Source: an uncultured Schlesneria sp. (GTDB taxonomy: Bacteria; Planctomycetota; Planctomycetia; Planctomycetales; Planctomycetaceae). From it: 64,000 nucleotides of DNA. Numbering within the stretch: the stretch's first letter is position 1; each line of letters opens with the position of its first letter. Below the pieces are notes generated by a model. That model worked only from the letters and a program-made list of their open reading frames with translations, searched no databases and had not been told where the DNA came from. This document shows, one piece after another, positions 20,552-28,359 of this stretch. Both the position numbers and the translations under genes were made by a program. The stretch lies in the NCBI GenBank assembly GCA_903904835.1, contig CAIVEI010000060.1:1-64000 (forward strand). Reading direction: 5' to 3'.

Positions 20552-22045
20552 CTACTTTGAACCGGGAGTTTGCGGATTAGGCTTGCCGGTAGCCGACGTT
20601 TTGCCACTAGGCGGAATCAAATCCATATCGAGTTCGAAACGGCTCGCGTAATCGCCGTCACGACTTGCCGTAATCGGTTTCGGACGAATCCCGTTCCGGA
20701 ATTTCGGCAAGTCTGCCAGTCGAGCCAACATCTGCTCGGCATCAAACCGAGTCCGCGCATTTCCGAATGCAGTCAGCTTGGCCACCACATCACCGATACT
20801 CGGGTCGAATTTGTAGTCCGAGATGACCAGTTTTTCGGTCCCGTTCATCACCTGATACAGCTCGGCCATCTGCTGCAACTGATTCGTACTGCGGTTTCGC
20901 CAATCGTCCAGAGCTTTCGCTCCTACGAAGACCGGCTCTCCCTCTTTCAAATTTCGTTTCAAGACATTTTCACGACTGAGCGTCGCCTCAATCTCTGCAT
21001 CGTAACTCGCCAGACTTTGCTGGACGACTCCGGTTCCAAGAGCCGTGACAAGCAATCCCGCTGCTGCGGCCGCCGCGTAAAGCGGTTTACGAGGGTCTCG
21101 CTTTGGAGGTGGTTGACGAGGATGAAGCAGGTCAAGCTTCGGGGTCAGCGAACCACCCTGGATCAGTGCCAGTCCCGCCGCGATCGAGTATTCCGATGAG
21201 GGACCTTCCGGTTTCACCGAACCCAATGAAATGCCGCTGTCGCGCCAAGGATCAAATCGCTCGACCGGACACTTCCACCGCTGACCGAGCGCCGCAGGGA
21301 GCTCTCCCACATCGTTATCGTCGCCGATCACCCAGGCTCGCTGCAGTGTCCCTTCCGGCAACCACGCCTGAACCTGGACCAGCACGCGAGACACCTCGGC
21401 CAGCATCTTCGAAACAGGAGGAATATCGGCGACCGACGACCAACGAACTGCGTGAGCCGCAATCAATTGACGCTGGGAAACGACCGCCAGTTCCATCCGC
21501 GCCCGGTCTCGCAACACGACCAGACTCGCCCCCGCAGCGTCCAGCGACTTACGAGCTTCGCCACGAGCAATCAATTCGGTCAGGCAGAGTGAACTGAGCG
21601 TCAACTGAACCAGTTCAAGCCCGGATTCTTCGAGTAGCTTCTTGATTGGGTCAATCGTCGTTTGTAGTGCCGTCGCCAGCCAGACTTCTTTTTGAGCCAC
21701 CCCTTCACGAAGCGGAAGAGGCAGAAAGTCCAACAGCAACTGGTCGATTGACTGAGCCGATCGGGCAGCCGCTTGAAAACGAACCAGCGTCGGAAGTTCT
21801 GCATCCGAAACCTGGGGTAACTCAAGCAGCCTCAGTACGGCATCTTCTCGCGGAAGAGCCAGAGCGACTTGTTTCGCGTTAACACCAAACCGCTTGAGCG
21901 TTTCGCGCAACCAGACTGACGTCGGCGGTTGCTCGGGCCAGTCAACGCTGAAGGCACCAAGAACTCGCGGACCTGCCGCTGCGGGCGAGAGCTCAATCCC
22001 GGTCAGTCGATGTCGATCCCAACTTAAGGCCAACAAATCGGCCAT
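20552..22045 (-). CDS. PilM (actin-like)/PilN-like fusion, type IV pilus or GspL-like
   Basis: N-terminal PilM-like region (VALALPREDAVLRLLELPQVSDAELPTLVRFQA...) followed by a TM (AAAAAAGLLVTALGTGVV) and PilN-like coiled coil. Confidence 0.65.
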   Translation of the reverse strand: MADLLALSWDRHRLTGIELSPAAAGPRVLGAFSVDWPEQPPTSVWLRETLKRFGVNAKQVALALPREDAVLRLLELPQVSDAELPTLVRFQAAARSAQSIDQLLLDFLPLPLREGVAQKEVWLATALQTTIDPIKKLLEESGLELVQLTLSSLCLTELIARGEARKSLDAAGASLVVLRDRARMELAVVSQRQLIAAHAVRWSSVADIPPVSKMLAEVSRVLVQVQAWLPEGTLQRAWVIGDDNDVGELPAALGQRWKCPVERFDPWRDSGISLGSVKPEGPSSEYSIAAGLALIQGGSLTPKLDLLHPRQPPPKRDPRKPLYAAAAAAGLLVTALGTGVVQQSLASYDAEIEATLSRENVLKRNLKEGEPVFVGAKALDDWRNRSTNQLQQMAELYQVMNGTEKLVISDYKFDPSIGDVVAKLTAFGNARTRFDAEQMLARLADLPKFRNGIRPKPITASRDGDYASRFELDMDLIPPSGKTSATGKPNPQTPGSK

Positions 22046-22190
22046 GAGACATCCTCAATGCAATTCGAAATTTAATGCAGAACAAAAAATCAGACTATGC
22101 ACTTAATCATATGCCACGCGACCCCGAAATTCCCGACGAATGAACGAATTCAGGTCCCATTCAGAATCGCCTTTAAACGGCCGCCAGTCT

Positions 22191-22253
22191 CGTAGTAGAG
22201 GCTTCCAGCCTCCACAAATATTTTTTTGTCTGCGGCTGGAAGCCGCAGCTACG
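22191..22253. repeat. Imperfect inverted repeat
   Basis: cgtagtagaggcttccagcctc (22191-22212) versus reverse complement of gcggctggaagccgcagctacg (22232-22253). Confidence 0.8.
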
Positions 22254-22467
22254 GGATGTGACTCGCCGTATTCAATTTACAAAAAACAACCTCCGTGCGA
22301 TTGAATGTGCTGCCAGAAATCCGAAACCGGCAGAATCTGCCGTACGGATACTCTACGCACACTCATCCCATTCTACTTATCGGCGATGCTCGAAGAACAC
22401 AGGGAATCGAAGCCGGAAATCCTCATGGAATCACAGGGAAACGGTAGATTCACACGAGCAAGATTTT

Positions 22468-22641
22468 GAAACACAGAGGCGCAGAGGTCACAGAGAAGGA
22501 GGAGCAAGAAAAATCCCGGGAGGGGATTTCTTTGCTCCAAACAATCGTCGATTATTCAACAGGGACGACGTTCAAAATCCGAGTCCTCCTCTTCCTCTGT
22601 GTTCTCCGTGCCTCCGTGTTCTCTGTGCCTCCGTGTTTCAA
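22468..22641. repeat. Inverted repeat, CACAGAGG family, copy 1
   Basis: gaaacacagaggcgcagaggtcacagagaagga ... cttcctctgtgttctccgtgcctccgtgttctctgtgcctccgtgtttcaa. Confidence 0.8.
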
Positions 22642-22702
22642 TCTCTTCTCTTGAAATCGTCGTCCGTCTTCGATCCCTCTTCAACATGTGGTTTCATCCA
22701 TG

Positions 22703-22790
22703 TTCGAAAAAAAGTTGGCTAAGTTGGTCAAGTTCCCTTTTTTGTAGGGTTTGCGAGGGTTTGAATCTGGTCAAGTTCACGAAGATTTCG
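22703..22790 (-). pseudogene. Degenerate copy of the 3' end and downstream flank of the AAA ATPase gene
   Basis: ttcgaaaaaaagttggctaagttggtcaagttcccttttttgtagggttt closely matches ttcgaaaaaagttggcaaagttggtcaagttccctgttttgtagcgttt at 23199. Confidence 0.55.
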
Positions 22791-22832
22791 CCCATTCTCG
22801 TAGGTGGCTCTTGAGTGAAATTCAAAAACGTT

Positions 22833-22964
22833 CAGCCACAGATGAACACAGAACCACACAGATGAATTGGAGCAAATCCCATGAAAGCCGGTTGAAAGAC
22901 TCCTTTACCTTTATTTTCCTGTTTTGCATTTTTCCGTGTGCTTCTGTGTTCATCCGTGGCAAAA
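22833..22964. repeat. Inverted repeat, CACAGA family, copy 2
   Basis: ttcagccacagatgaacacagaaccacacag ... ttccgtgtgcttctgtgttcatccgtggcaaaa. Confidence 0.8.
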
Positions 22965-23222
22965 ACTCTTCGCTCTTTGTCACCCCTCGTGGATCGACAA
23001 CGGTACCGCTCGATGCAGAAAAACATGGGCAAAGACAAGGATGTTAATCCTGTGGTTCTTCCCAGCACAGCCGGTCGATGCACGTCGGATGATGGGTTCA
23101 GAAGAGGGATACCGATCGCGCGTTGATCTGGTGAGCCGGACCTTCGTTGCTTTTTGTTCAAAATATTGATCCCTCCCCTATCCGTCATCTCACCGAACTT
23201 CGAAAAAAGTTGGCAAAGTTGG

Positions 23223-24386
23223 TCAAGTTCCCTGTTTTGTAGCGTTTTTAAGAGCTTTCGCCTTGTCCGCTTCCGCACAGATTTCGGCCATCGTCTTGAA
23301 TTCGAGCGTTCTGGTCTTCACCGCAGGGGAGCCGGAAATGACCGGTACTGTCAGCGGATCTGGCATGCGCCAAAACCATCGCCCGTCGGACTTCTTTTCC
23401 TTTCCTTTGATACCACCCAACAGGATCAGTGCGCGCATCAATGTCTTCTCACTGATGTCATGTCCAGCCGCATCCTCTTTCAGGACGCTGGTATAAACAG
23501 GTCCGTCATTCAATCGCTTTTTCAGCCAATCGGACGCCCGCGACAATTCACTTTTCGCCGCCACCTGATGCAATTGCTCGGTTTTCGTCGCGTCAGCCAC
23601 GTATTGTTCTGCGGTCTGACGAACCCACTCGTTTTCCCAAAAGATCCGCTGATTCTGAATCGTAAAGCCGATACCGGGGGGAGTTTCACACAGGTTGGTT
23701 TTTACGGGCAACAGGACTCTTCGACCCGGTTCATCGGGATCACGCACAATCGTCCAGACCGAACGAGCCACCTCGGCGAGGACCGGCGACATTGGCGTCC
23801 AATTGCCCCGTTTTTCTTTATCAATCTTGGACGGCGTGGCGATCAACAGGATCGCCGCTCCCGATCGCTCCGCCAGATCTGTCAGCTTCGCCAATGTTTC
23901 TCGGATTTTCGCGTCGTTGCGACCGTTCGTCGCACCAAGAAAACTCTTGGCGGGATCAATCACGATCAGACGACAAGGAGAACCCGACTCACGCAGTAAT
24001 GAGAGATACAATTCGAGCGATTCAATTTGAGCATCGTCATCAAGCCGGCTTCGTGTAGAACCCGGTTTTTCTGAATTGGCATTCGTGTCATTGACGACGA
24101 TGTTGACCAATGGAAGCTCGGCTTTCGCAGCCTCCAGACGATTGCGAACCACGCTGGCGACGCCATCTTCGCCCGAAAACAGAATGACCTGACCCGGCTC
24201 CCCCTGATCCGCAACGGTAAAACCACGCTCACCCCGAGTCAATTTGGCAATGGCATCCATCGCAAACAGACTTTTCCCAACACCCGGCTCCCCCGTGAGT
24301 AGTGTTAGTTGCCCCTCAGGGATCACCCCCTTCCAAACCCACCCCTGCGGCGTCGCAGGAATATCGCTCAACTTTTCCAGATTCAT
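23223..24386 (-). CDS. RepA-like / AAA_25 family ATPase
   Basis: Walker A TGEPGVGKSLFA; Walker B-like CRLIVIDPAKSF; C-terminal winged-helix-like ASDWLKKRLNDGPVYTSVLKEDAAGHDISEKTLMRALILLGGIKGKEKKSDGRWFWRMP; start at MNLEKL (24386). Confidence 0.88.
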   Translation of the reverse strand: MNLEKLSDIPATPQGWVWKGVIPEGQLTLLTGEPGVGKSLFAMDAIAKLTRGERGFTVADQGEPGQVILFSGEDGVASVVRNRLEAAKAELPLVNIVVNDTNANSEKPGSTRSRLDDDAQIESLELYLSLLRESGSPCRLIVIDPAKSFLGATNGRNDAKIRETLAKLTDLAERSGAAILLIATPSKIDKEKRGNWTPMSPVLAEVARSVWTIVRDPDEPGRRVLLPVKTNLCETPPGIGFTIQNQRIFWENEWVRQTAEQYVADATKTEQLHQVAAKSELSRASDWLKKRLNDGPVYTSVLKEDAAGHDISEKTLMRALILLGGIKGKEKKSDGRWFWRMPDPLTVPVISGSPAVKTRTLEFKTMAEICAEADKAKALKNATKQGT

Positions 24387-24433
24387 TCGAGTTCTCCCGG
24401 TCAATCCAACAGACAAAGCCAAAACACACACCA

Positions 24434-24462
24434 ACATTACACAACAGTATTTGCCGTGTCAA
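24434..24462 (-). promoter_or_regulatory. Sigma70-like promoter for the AAA ATPase
   Basis: On minus strand TTGACA-17 nt-TAATGT, about 50 bp upstream of the chosen ATG. Confidence 0.55.
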
Positions 24463-24530
24463 TATGTTTTTTCTATTAACTTTGTCGTATTTACGTTTCT
24501 CGTGGAGTGACGAGGTTTTGAAAACGGGGA

Positions 24531-24580
24531 ATCGTTTGCGCGTTGAACCAGGCGAGCCGTGGTGCGTTAGCCCCCGGAAT
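24531..24580. repeat. Dispersed repeat (GGCGAGCC-GTGCGTTAGCCCCCGG family), copy 1
   Basis: 46/50 identical by eye to 26531-26580. Confidence 0.85.
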
Positions 24581-24707
24581 CTATTCTTCAATAGATTCGT
24601 CGCGTTCTTCGTGGTGATTTCCGCCAATCTCCGCCGCCCAACGCTCAACGTAACGCAGGCGTGCGACGTACTTGGCGTTCACCGAATTGAATCAGTCGAT
24701 TCGGTCT

Positions 24708-24788
24708 ATCACAGAGGAACTGAGACACGGAGGAGTGACCAATCTCGTTCTCATCCATCTCCGCGTCTCCGTGGCTCTGTGAGAGATC
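24708..24788. repeat. Inverted repeat, CACAGAGG family, copy 3
   Basis: atcacagaggaactgagacacggaggag ... ctccgcgtctccgtggctctgtgagaga. Confidence 0.75.
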
Positions 24789-24870
24789 AATTCTTCGATC
24801 GGGACAAGATACCAAATAATAATTGGACCTATTCCCGTTTCTTGTTCCTAGAGAACTATATGCAACGCGT

Positions 24871-25160
24871 GTCCGGTCTTTACGCCAAAGGCGTTTCCAA
24901 TCAATGCCCAAGGTCGGGAGCGTCAGCGAGCGCACCCTGGGTCAGCCCCAAAAAAGAGTGTTCTACACCAGAGGTGTTACATCGATCTTTTTCCATTTCA
25001 CGTACCTGATGATCCATTTAAAAATCGCGGATCTGTGTTGTTCGAAGAATGATGTAACCCTGGTGGGGTAAGACCGACCTCAAACAACGCAACCCATGGT
25101 AGATCGCAAGCGATCTACCATGGGTTTTGATATGAAACGCCGTTGGCGTAAAGACCGGAC
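24871..25160. repeat. 290-bp non-coding element bounded by 27-bp terminal inverted repeats
   Basis: gtccggtctttacgccaaaggcgtttc (24871-24897) and gaaacgccgttggcgtaaagaccggac (25134-25160); 26/27 match as inverted repeats. Confidence 0.85.
25091..25126. repeat. Perfect hairpin inside the 290-bp element
   Basis: aacccatggtagatcgc-aa-gcgatctaccatgggtt: 17-bp perfect arms. Confidence 0.95.
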
Positions 25161-25213
25161 ATGGCTATTGCATGAACGCGAAGCCAACGCCCCGCTGGCC
25201 GCTGACGCCGATG

Positions 25214-25915
25214 TTAGTTCCGCTTGCGCTTGAGGGAATACACCAAAGCCACCAGGCCACCCAGCCCGGCCAACACTGCGGTTGATGGCTCGGGGACTGC
25301 TGCTGTTGCTGATGGGACGGTGAGGACTTCGCTGATTCCGTACAAATGCTGTTGTGTTGAGTTAACAAGCGTGGATGGTGAATATATCCAACTCAAATCG
25401 ATAACGCCGGAATTACCATGAAATGGGGATGTACCACCGACCGGGCGAACCCCAGATCCCTTCGAGCCATTGTAATTGGTTCCGGACCACACGCCGCCTA
25501 CTGTTGATACCCCCTGGATATCTTCGCTGATCGAATGCAAGAGAGTGCCGGACCAAAGGCCTGACGTGTTATCAGAAGCTGTTACTTTGGTACCATCGAC
25601 GAGATAGACGGGGATACTCGACGTGGTGCTGTCTCCAATGTGATCAATGGCGTTGACAGTCGAAGTCGAAACGATTGCCGTCCATGTGATGCTGTTCCCG
25701 TTATACGTCGTCCCGGAGGCCTCCGACTGCACAAGATTATCGTACGTGGTGAAAGTGGTATCCGTCGCTTTAGTTGTACCATCCGTCACAAAGACGATTC
25801 GGAATTGGTCCCCTGGATTCAGCCCGCTGGGGGCGGAAATGGAGCCGGCAGATGCAGTGCCGGCAGCGAGAGAGGTGGCGACAATCAATGTCAAAACAAA
25901 GCGACACAATTTCAT
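25214..25915 (-). CDS. PEP-CTERM sorting-domain protein
   Basis: Signal peptide MKLCRFVLTLIVATSLAAGTASA; C-terminus VPEPSTAVLAGLGGLVALVYSLKRKRN. Confidence 0.92.
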   Translation of the reverse strand: MKLCRFVLTLIVATSLAAGTASAGSISAPSGLNPGDQFRIVFVTDGTTKATDTTFTTYDNLVQSEASGTTYNGNSITWTAIVSTSTVNAIDHIGDSTTSSIPVYLVDGTKVTASDNTSGLWSGTLLHSISEDIQGVSTVGGVWSGTNYNGSKGSGVRPVGGTSPFHGNSGVIDLSWIYSPSTLVNSTQQHLYGISEVLTVPSATAAVPEPSTAVLAGLGGLVALVYSLKRKRN

Positions 25916-26452
25916 AGACAAACTTCCCATTACGAGCACAAATGGTATGCCAACGCCGAAAGCCTCGAAAACCGATTCGAGCAACACTGGCAGTCAGGTC
26001 TTGATCCAGATTTTATTTCATTCTGTACATCTTTGCTCTATTTTCGGTTCGTGAATGGAACCGCGCGTACATTTTGCGGCGGGACATTAAACACTTCATT
26101 AAAATTCGGCAAGACGACTTGCTTCAAACAGAATTCGGAAATGATCCCCTCGTGTATAGACCTGTCGACGTGGAAATCATAAGACCTGTGGTGGCAGTTC
26201 CTGCCGCAGTTTCCACGATGATTGCAGATCGGCAGACAACATGTTTCTCATAAGTGGTCAATCTATCTACGGTGGGTATTTGGCCAAAAGGTTTGCTACC
26301 GATGACGATTCTCGGGGTTCCAAAAAGTCCGATGCACATGGTTCTCGATAGGTAAATGGAATTTCGAATGAGAGATCTCACTCGTTTTTTTCGAAAAAGT
26401 CGAAAAAAATAAAAAAACCGGAAAATGATTGGTTTGATTATGTAAAACGGCC

Positions 26453-26704
26453 GGCAGTCCGTATTCGTCGAATAAAGAATCCGGGGGCCGACGGTTGATG
26501 CGCGTCGGACGATGGGTTCAGAATTGGATCATCGTTTGCGCGTTGACCGAGGCGAGCCGGGGTGCGTTAGCCCCCGGACTCTTCGTCCGTAACATTCGAG
26601 GACGGAGTTATCCACGCAAACGCGGAAGTGGATTACGCAAACGACGGGCAGTCCGTATTCGTCGAATAAAGAATCCGGGGGCTGACGCACCCCGGCTCGC
26701 CTCG
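26453..26704. repeat. Composite dispersed repeat: 36-bp exact direct repeat plus 30-bp inverted repeat
   Basis: ggcagtccgtattcgtcgaataaagaatccgggggc at 26453 and 26647; cgaggcgagccggggtgcgttagcccccgg (26548-26577) inverted at 26675-26704 with one mismatch. Confidence 0.9.
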
Positions 26705-26850
26705 ACTGTTTTTTTTCGTGTTTTCCGTGGTTCAAATTCTTTTCGTGATTGCGTTGCGGGTGAAGCCCGCGTCAGGCCAATTCGGTTTCGTAGAATGTAA
26801 AGAGCAAATTGACGAGTCCATTCAGCGCATTCGTGGTCGTAAGAAAGGAT

Positions 26851-26924
26851 GTTTCGCACGAAGGCGCGAAGTCACGAAGAAGATAAACAATCAAATTCTT
26901 CCCTTCGCGCCTTCGTGTGAGAAC
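26851..26924. repeat. Inverted repeat, related family, copy 4
   Basis: gtttcgcacgaaggcgcgaagtcacgaag ... cttcccttcgcgccttcgtgtgag. Confidence 0.8.
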
Positions 26925-27288
26925 ACATTTACATTCGTTTCATCAGGCCAGGCCTGATGCTCCCCTGGTAAATCTTCGCGGCACGCGATGAAACAAATCG
27001 TTAGTACGCATTTGTGGAATTCGATTTGAGTTACCATCGACTTGATGGCGGGAATTATTTTCGGTATCAATCTTGTAAGAACTTTTTGACGGATCAGACC
27101 ATCACTCGATGGAGTTGCCAAGGTTGGCACAAACGCGCAACGGCAGACTCCTCGACTCTTTTGTGATAGATGGTTTTTGAGTTTTACTGCGACCAGTGTG
27201 TGATGGTCGTCAGCATTTCGATCAGCATGCTATTTCCAATACGGCAACTCGGCAATTTGGGTTTCACCCCTTTTAAGGAATCGCTCCG

Positions 27289-28248
27289 ATGAGACTTGGC
27301 AAATTGGCAGGACTCGGCTTGTTTCTGTTCACGATCGTTCTCGCGGGAAACTTCCCTGCATCTGGTCAGGACACATCGGCCGTTGATGGGGCCATCAAGG
27401 AACGACTGGCCGGTTTCCTGAAGGCCTACAACAGCCGCAACGCCGCAAACTTGTCTGACTTCTTCACAGATAACGCTCGATTGATCGATGTCGACAATCG
27501 CGTTATTCAAGGTAAGGCCGAGATCGGTAAACAGTTTGCTACGGGGTTCGCTGTTTCCTCGAATTACACACTGGAATCGACGATCGAGTCGATCCGATAC
27601 ATCTCGGACGATGTTGCTCAGGTCGAGGGGGTCTCGACGCTGAAGGCACCCAATGAAGCGGCCATCGTCAACCGCTTTACGTCGCTGGTGTCGAAGAAGA
27701 ACAACGTCTGGAAGCTGGCTGAAATTCGTGATCTGCCATCTGCACCCGAAGATGTTTTGCCTGCCGATCGCCTGAAGGAACTGGAATGGATGATCGGTGA
27801 CTGGGTCGATCAAAAAGGTGATATGAAGATCTTTACATCAGTCAAATGGGGTGAAAACAAGGCATATCTGACACGGACCACGACATATAATGCCGGAGAA
27901 CCAGACAGTTTCAGCAGCTTGATGGTGCTGGGCTACGACGGTCAAAGCGGTCAGATTCGTTCCTGGCAGTTTGATTCCAACGGCGGACGTGGAGAAGCGG
28001 TCTGGAATCGAGCCACCGATGACTCGTGGATTCTCCACGCATCAGGCTGCCAGGCCAACGGATCACCGAACTCGATGACTCAAGTCGTGACCATTGCAGG
28101 CAAAGACGCCTTCACAACCCGGTCATACGATCGAATCATTGGCGGCGAAATTGCCCCGGACCTCGATCTGGTGACATTGGTACGCAAGGCACCAACCGTC
28201 GGCGGTGCTCCAGCAGCAAAGCCGGTCACCCCGGCCCCAGCTCGTTAA
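27289..28248 (+). CDS. Secreted NTF2-like (SgcJ/SnoaL-type) protein
   Basis: Signal peptide; IKERLAGFLKAYNSRNAANLSDFFTDNARLIDVDNRVIQGKAEIGKQFATGF; paralogous to 53511..54611. Confidence 0.85.
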   Translation: MRLGKLAGLGLFLFTIVLAGNFPASGQDTSAVDGAIKERLAGFLKAYNSRNAANLSDFFTDNARLIDVDNRVIQGKAEIGKQFATGFAVSSNYTLESTIESIRYISDDVAQVEGVSTLKAPNEAAIVNRFTSLVSKKNNVWKLAEIRDLPSAPEDVLPADRLKELEWMIGDWVDQKGDMKIFTSVKWGENKAYLTRTTTYNAGEPDSFSSLMVLGYDGQSGQIRSWQFDSNGGRGEAVWNRATDDSWILHASGCQANGSPNSMTQVVTIAGKDAFTTRSYDRIIGGEIAPDLDLVTLVRKAPTVGGAPAAKPVTPAPAR

Positions 28249-28359
28249 TCGTCCTGATGCGAGACGCTTCCCAACCGCTGTTCGTGTCAACTCTTTATCG
28301 GAAGATGCGACCGATCACGTGGATTTCCACCACCGACTTTGCTTCAGGGTGTTATCGAT

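Noticed and set aside
22258-22722. 154-aa ORF and overlapping ORFs in 22.2-23.3 kb
   Set aside because: Lie across inverted repeats; composition is Ser/Arg/Cys-rich and not protein-like.
24302-25009. 235-aa plus-strand ORF
   Set aside because: Starts antisense to the ATPase gene, then crosses two repeat elements; no domain signal.
26453-26687. 36-bp direct repeats considered as CRISPR
   Set aside because: Only two copies, irregular 194-bp spacing, no cas genes; the sequence also appears inverted and elsewhere.
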